Shown here piece by piece: positions 5,288 to 6,778 of a stretch of 6,778 nucleotides of DNA; position 1 is the first letter of the stretch, and every line of letters starts with the position of its first letter. The notes under the pieces were generated by a model. It was not told where the DNA came from. It saw only the letters and a list, made by a program, of their open reading frames with translations, and searched no databases. The stretch lies in contig JAKBKR010000111.1 in assembly GCA_021832495.1 (NCBI GenBank), forward strand, positions 1 through 6,778, in the 5' to 3' direction. Source of the stretch: a bacterium (lineage in GTDB: Archaea > Thermoplasmatota > Thermoplasmata > Lutacidiplasmatales > UBA184). The position numbers and the translations under genes were made by a program.

Positions 5288-6778
5288 TCATCGGATGCCC
5301 GCAGGTTCGGGAGAAGGGGCGAGGACCCCCCGCAGGGGGTCGTTCACCTTGGGTGAAGCGGACGCAGCGACCGGTTCCTCGTTCACTCCCACGCTTTCGC
5401 CACTTTTCCCACGGGTCGGGTCGGTGGCTTGTACCTTCTCTGTGCTCGAAGGAGCGTCCTTCTCGCGGCGGTCGTTCCCGGTATCCTTCGACCGGCGGGA
5501 CCTTCCCCGCCACATCACCGCCAACAAGACCGCCACTACCGCAAGGCCCCCCAGGCCACCGGCCCAAAGCTCCACACTCGAGTATCCAGAGTTTCCCCCT
5601 CTCCCCTTTGGGACGGGGCCGGCCGAAATCGTGACTCCCGTCGCGCTCACATTGATCACGAAGGTCTGGGATGCACCAGGGTACGTGACCCCGTGATAGG
5701 TCGCGTTCACCACTTCGGTGCCATTCGCGCTCGCCGCCTCGACCAGTAGATCGAAGTTAGATCCCCCCGAACTGGCCGAGTTCGTGCCGAACAGAGTCAA
5801 GTGATACACACCCCAGGTGGCGTTGGGGAGGGCCATTCCCGTAGGTTCAGTGTTGGGACCCATCAGGGTCGACCCCGGCAGTCCGTTGACGGCGGAGCCG
5901 TTCGTCTGGAAACCTTCCTCGTGGCCGTTCGGATCGGTCACGAGGGGGTTCACCGGGCAGAACATGGCAAAAGACACGATGTGTTGCCAGGGGAAAGGGA
6001 TTGGGGGCCCTATGGGAGAGGGGGACCACACCTCACAGGGGCTCGTCGCGGGGTTGTTGTTGGCATCTCCGCCATAGACGGCGTCCCAGCTGTAGTATTC
6101 GGTGGGGAATCGGTGCGCGGCGCTCACCGGTGCCAAGGCCGAGGTTATCGACACGGTGGAAACCGTGGTGGGGGTACCGGAACAGTTATTGCCGACAAAG
6201 AAGCGATAAGTGACGGTGCCGGTAGGATTGGAGGATGCTCCAATGAGCAGGGCCGTGTCGTTCACCTGGTATCCAAGATAGTACTCGGATATCGAGAAAG
6301 GGGAAGAACTGGTGAGAACGAGATAATTGTCTTGGGAATCATACGCCCCCCAGAAGCTGTAACTGGGGATCGAGCCCACGGGGGTGTTGCTGATCCCGGA
6401 GACCACATCCACCGCGTTGCCGGTGAGGGGGACGTAGAGGTTCTGGTTCAAGGGATCATAGGTGATGGAGTTCGGCCAGAGCCCCACGGAGATCGTGTGG
6501 ATCACGGTATTGGTAACCCCCGAGATCACGCTGATGCTGTTATCCCACTGTTTCGCCACGTAGATGTCGCCGTTTGCGGTGTCCATGGCGACGGCGTCAA
6601 CCCAGTCGGCCCAAGATCCGATCGTGATGGTGTGAACGACGGTGTTGGTCGAACCTGAGATCACGGAGATCGTGCCCGAGTTCGAGTTAGCTACGTACAT
6701 GTCCCCATTGGCCGGGTCGAATGCCATTCCATCGGGCCCGGTGCCGACGGAAACGGTCGCAATCACACTCAAACCCGA
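5288..6778 (-). CDS. Membrane-anchored YVTN-type beta-propeller / Ig-like surface protein, N-terminus beyond the window
   Basis: 496 residues are visible up to the TGA at 5288. The frame is open to base 6778. The first possible initiator inside is a TTG at 6772, which I read as an internal Leu, so signal peptide and further blades probably lie outside. Numbering from that TTG: blades at about 7-52, 53-97 and 98-136 with the pattern NGDMYVAN...ISVISG..NTVVHTI.VG, then a degenerate blade to about 170. An Ig-like domain spans 171-250 (PTGTVTYRFFVGNNC, GGDANNN, C197 and C246 possibly paired). A Gly/Asn-rich beta domain covers 255-385. One membrane helix (402-421) is followed by the basic stop WRGRSRRSK and a polar cytoplasmic tail of about 70 residues. 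Seven N-x-S/T sequons (171, 196, 291, 317, 350, 356, 374) all fall in the predicted exterior. Likely a cell-surface or S-layer-associated protein; the ligand is unknown. Confidence 0.85.
   Translation of the reverse strand, partial: SGLSVIATVSVGTGPDGMAFDPANGDMYVANSNSGTISVISGSTNTVVHTITIGSWADWVDAVAMDTANGDIYVAKQWDNSISVISGVTNTVIHTISVGLWPNSITYDPLNQNLYVPLTGNAVDVVSGISNTPVGSIPSYSFWGAYDSQDNYLVLTSSSPFSISEYYLGYQVNDTALLIGASSNPTGTVTYRFFVGNNCSGTPTTVSTVSITSALAPVSAAHRFPTEYYSWDAVYGGDANNNPATSPCEVWSPSPIGPPIPFPWQHIVSFAMFCPVNPLVTDPNGHEEGFQTNGSAVNGLPGSTLMGPNTEPTGMALPNATWGVYHLTLFGTNSASSGGSNFDLLVEAASANGTEVVNATYHGVTYPGASQTFVINVSATGVTISAGPVPKGRGGNSGYSSVELWAGGLGGLAVVAVLLAVMWRGRSRRSKDTGNDRREKDAPSSTEKVQATDPTRGKSGESVGVNEEPVAASASPKVNDPLRGVLAPSPEPAGIR
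5324..5341. repeat. GC-rich hairpin in the 3' coding end of the propeller gene
   Basis: GACCCCC (5324-5330), loop CGCA, GGGGGTC (5335-5341): a perfect 7-base stem with a 4-base loop, able to form on either strand. It lies inside the tail-coding part of the minus-strand gene and 133 bases past the stop of the plus-strand gene. No T-run follows on either side, so it is not a standard intrinsic terminator. Confidence 0.35.

Noticed and set aside
5801..6658. A 285-codon plus-strand open frame opposite the propeller gene
   Set aside because: It mirrors the blade repeats of the minus-strand gene, giving Gly/Asp/His-rich sequence with no recognisable domain, whereas the minus strand encodes clear propeller and Ig-like motifs.
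6770..6772. TTG at 6772 as the true start of the propeller gene
   Set aside because: The frame is open to the window edge, the protein begins mid-pattern in a blade (VIATVSVG), and no signal peptide would be present although the protein has a C-terminal anchor and exterior sequons. It is better read as a partial gene.
1..6778. CRISPR arrays, tRNA or rRNA genes, insertion sequence ends, defence or toxin-antitoxin genes
   Set aside because: No regularly spaced direct repeats, cloverleaf-like segments, terminal inverted repeats or matching protein motifs were found on either strand.

Overview
The window is GC-rich, gene-dense DNA carrying four protein genes in the order tkt (-), GH15 (-), a putative regulator (+), a surface propeller protein (-). 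The two outer genes run off the window edges. No rRNA, tRNA, CRISPR array, insertion sequence or phage gene was seen. My best guess at the source is a high-GC archaeon of the Thermoplasmatota, probably metagenomic. The main clue is the last gene: YVTN-type blades, an Ig-like domain, a single C-terminal membrane anchor and many N-glycosylation sequons. That combination, together with a GH15 enzyme and the style of the helix-turn-helix protein, fits soil or acidic-habitat Thermoplasmata. This rests on recall of family style, not on a search. A bacterium such as an actinobacterium or chloroflexote is not excluded, and the single-chain transketolase is of the common bacterial/eukaryotic type.

Region 1 (1-3847, minus strand): a GH15 glucan or trehalose hydrolase (1910-3847) is followed 121 bases downstream on the same strand by a transketolase (1-1788, C-terminus cut by the window edge). 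Both keep all catalytic residues that can be checked. Together they suggest a small carbohydrate unit: alpha-linked glucose is released and its carbon enters the non-oxidative pentose phosphate pathway.

Region 2 (3848-4134): a 287-base divergent gap holding weak promoter-like and palindromic elements. The GH15 frame stays open across it, so the GH15 start is uncertain.

Region 3 (4135-5190, plus strand): a 351-residue protein with an N-terminal helix-turn-helix followed by what reads as two successive ferredoxin-like (RAM-like) modules. It is divergent from GH15-tkt, so it may regulate that unit. This is the least familiar gene here and the one most worth following up.

Region 4 (5191-6778): a 97-base convergent gap, then the minus-strand gene for an exported, membrane-anchored propeller/Ig-like protein. 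Its N-terminus lies beyond the right edge.
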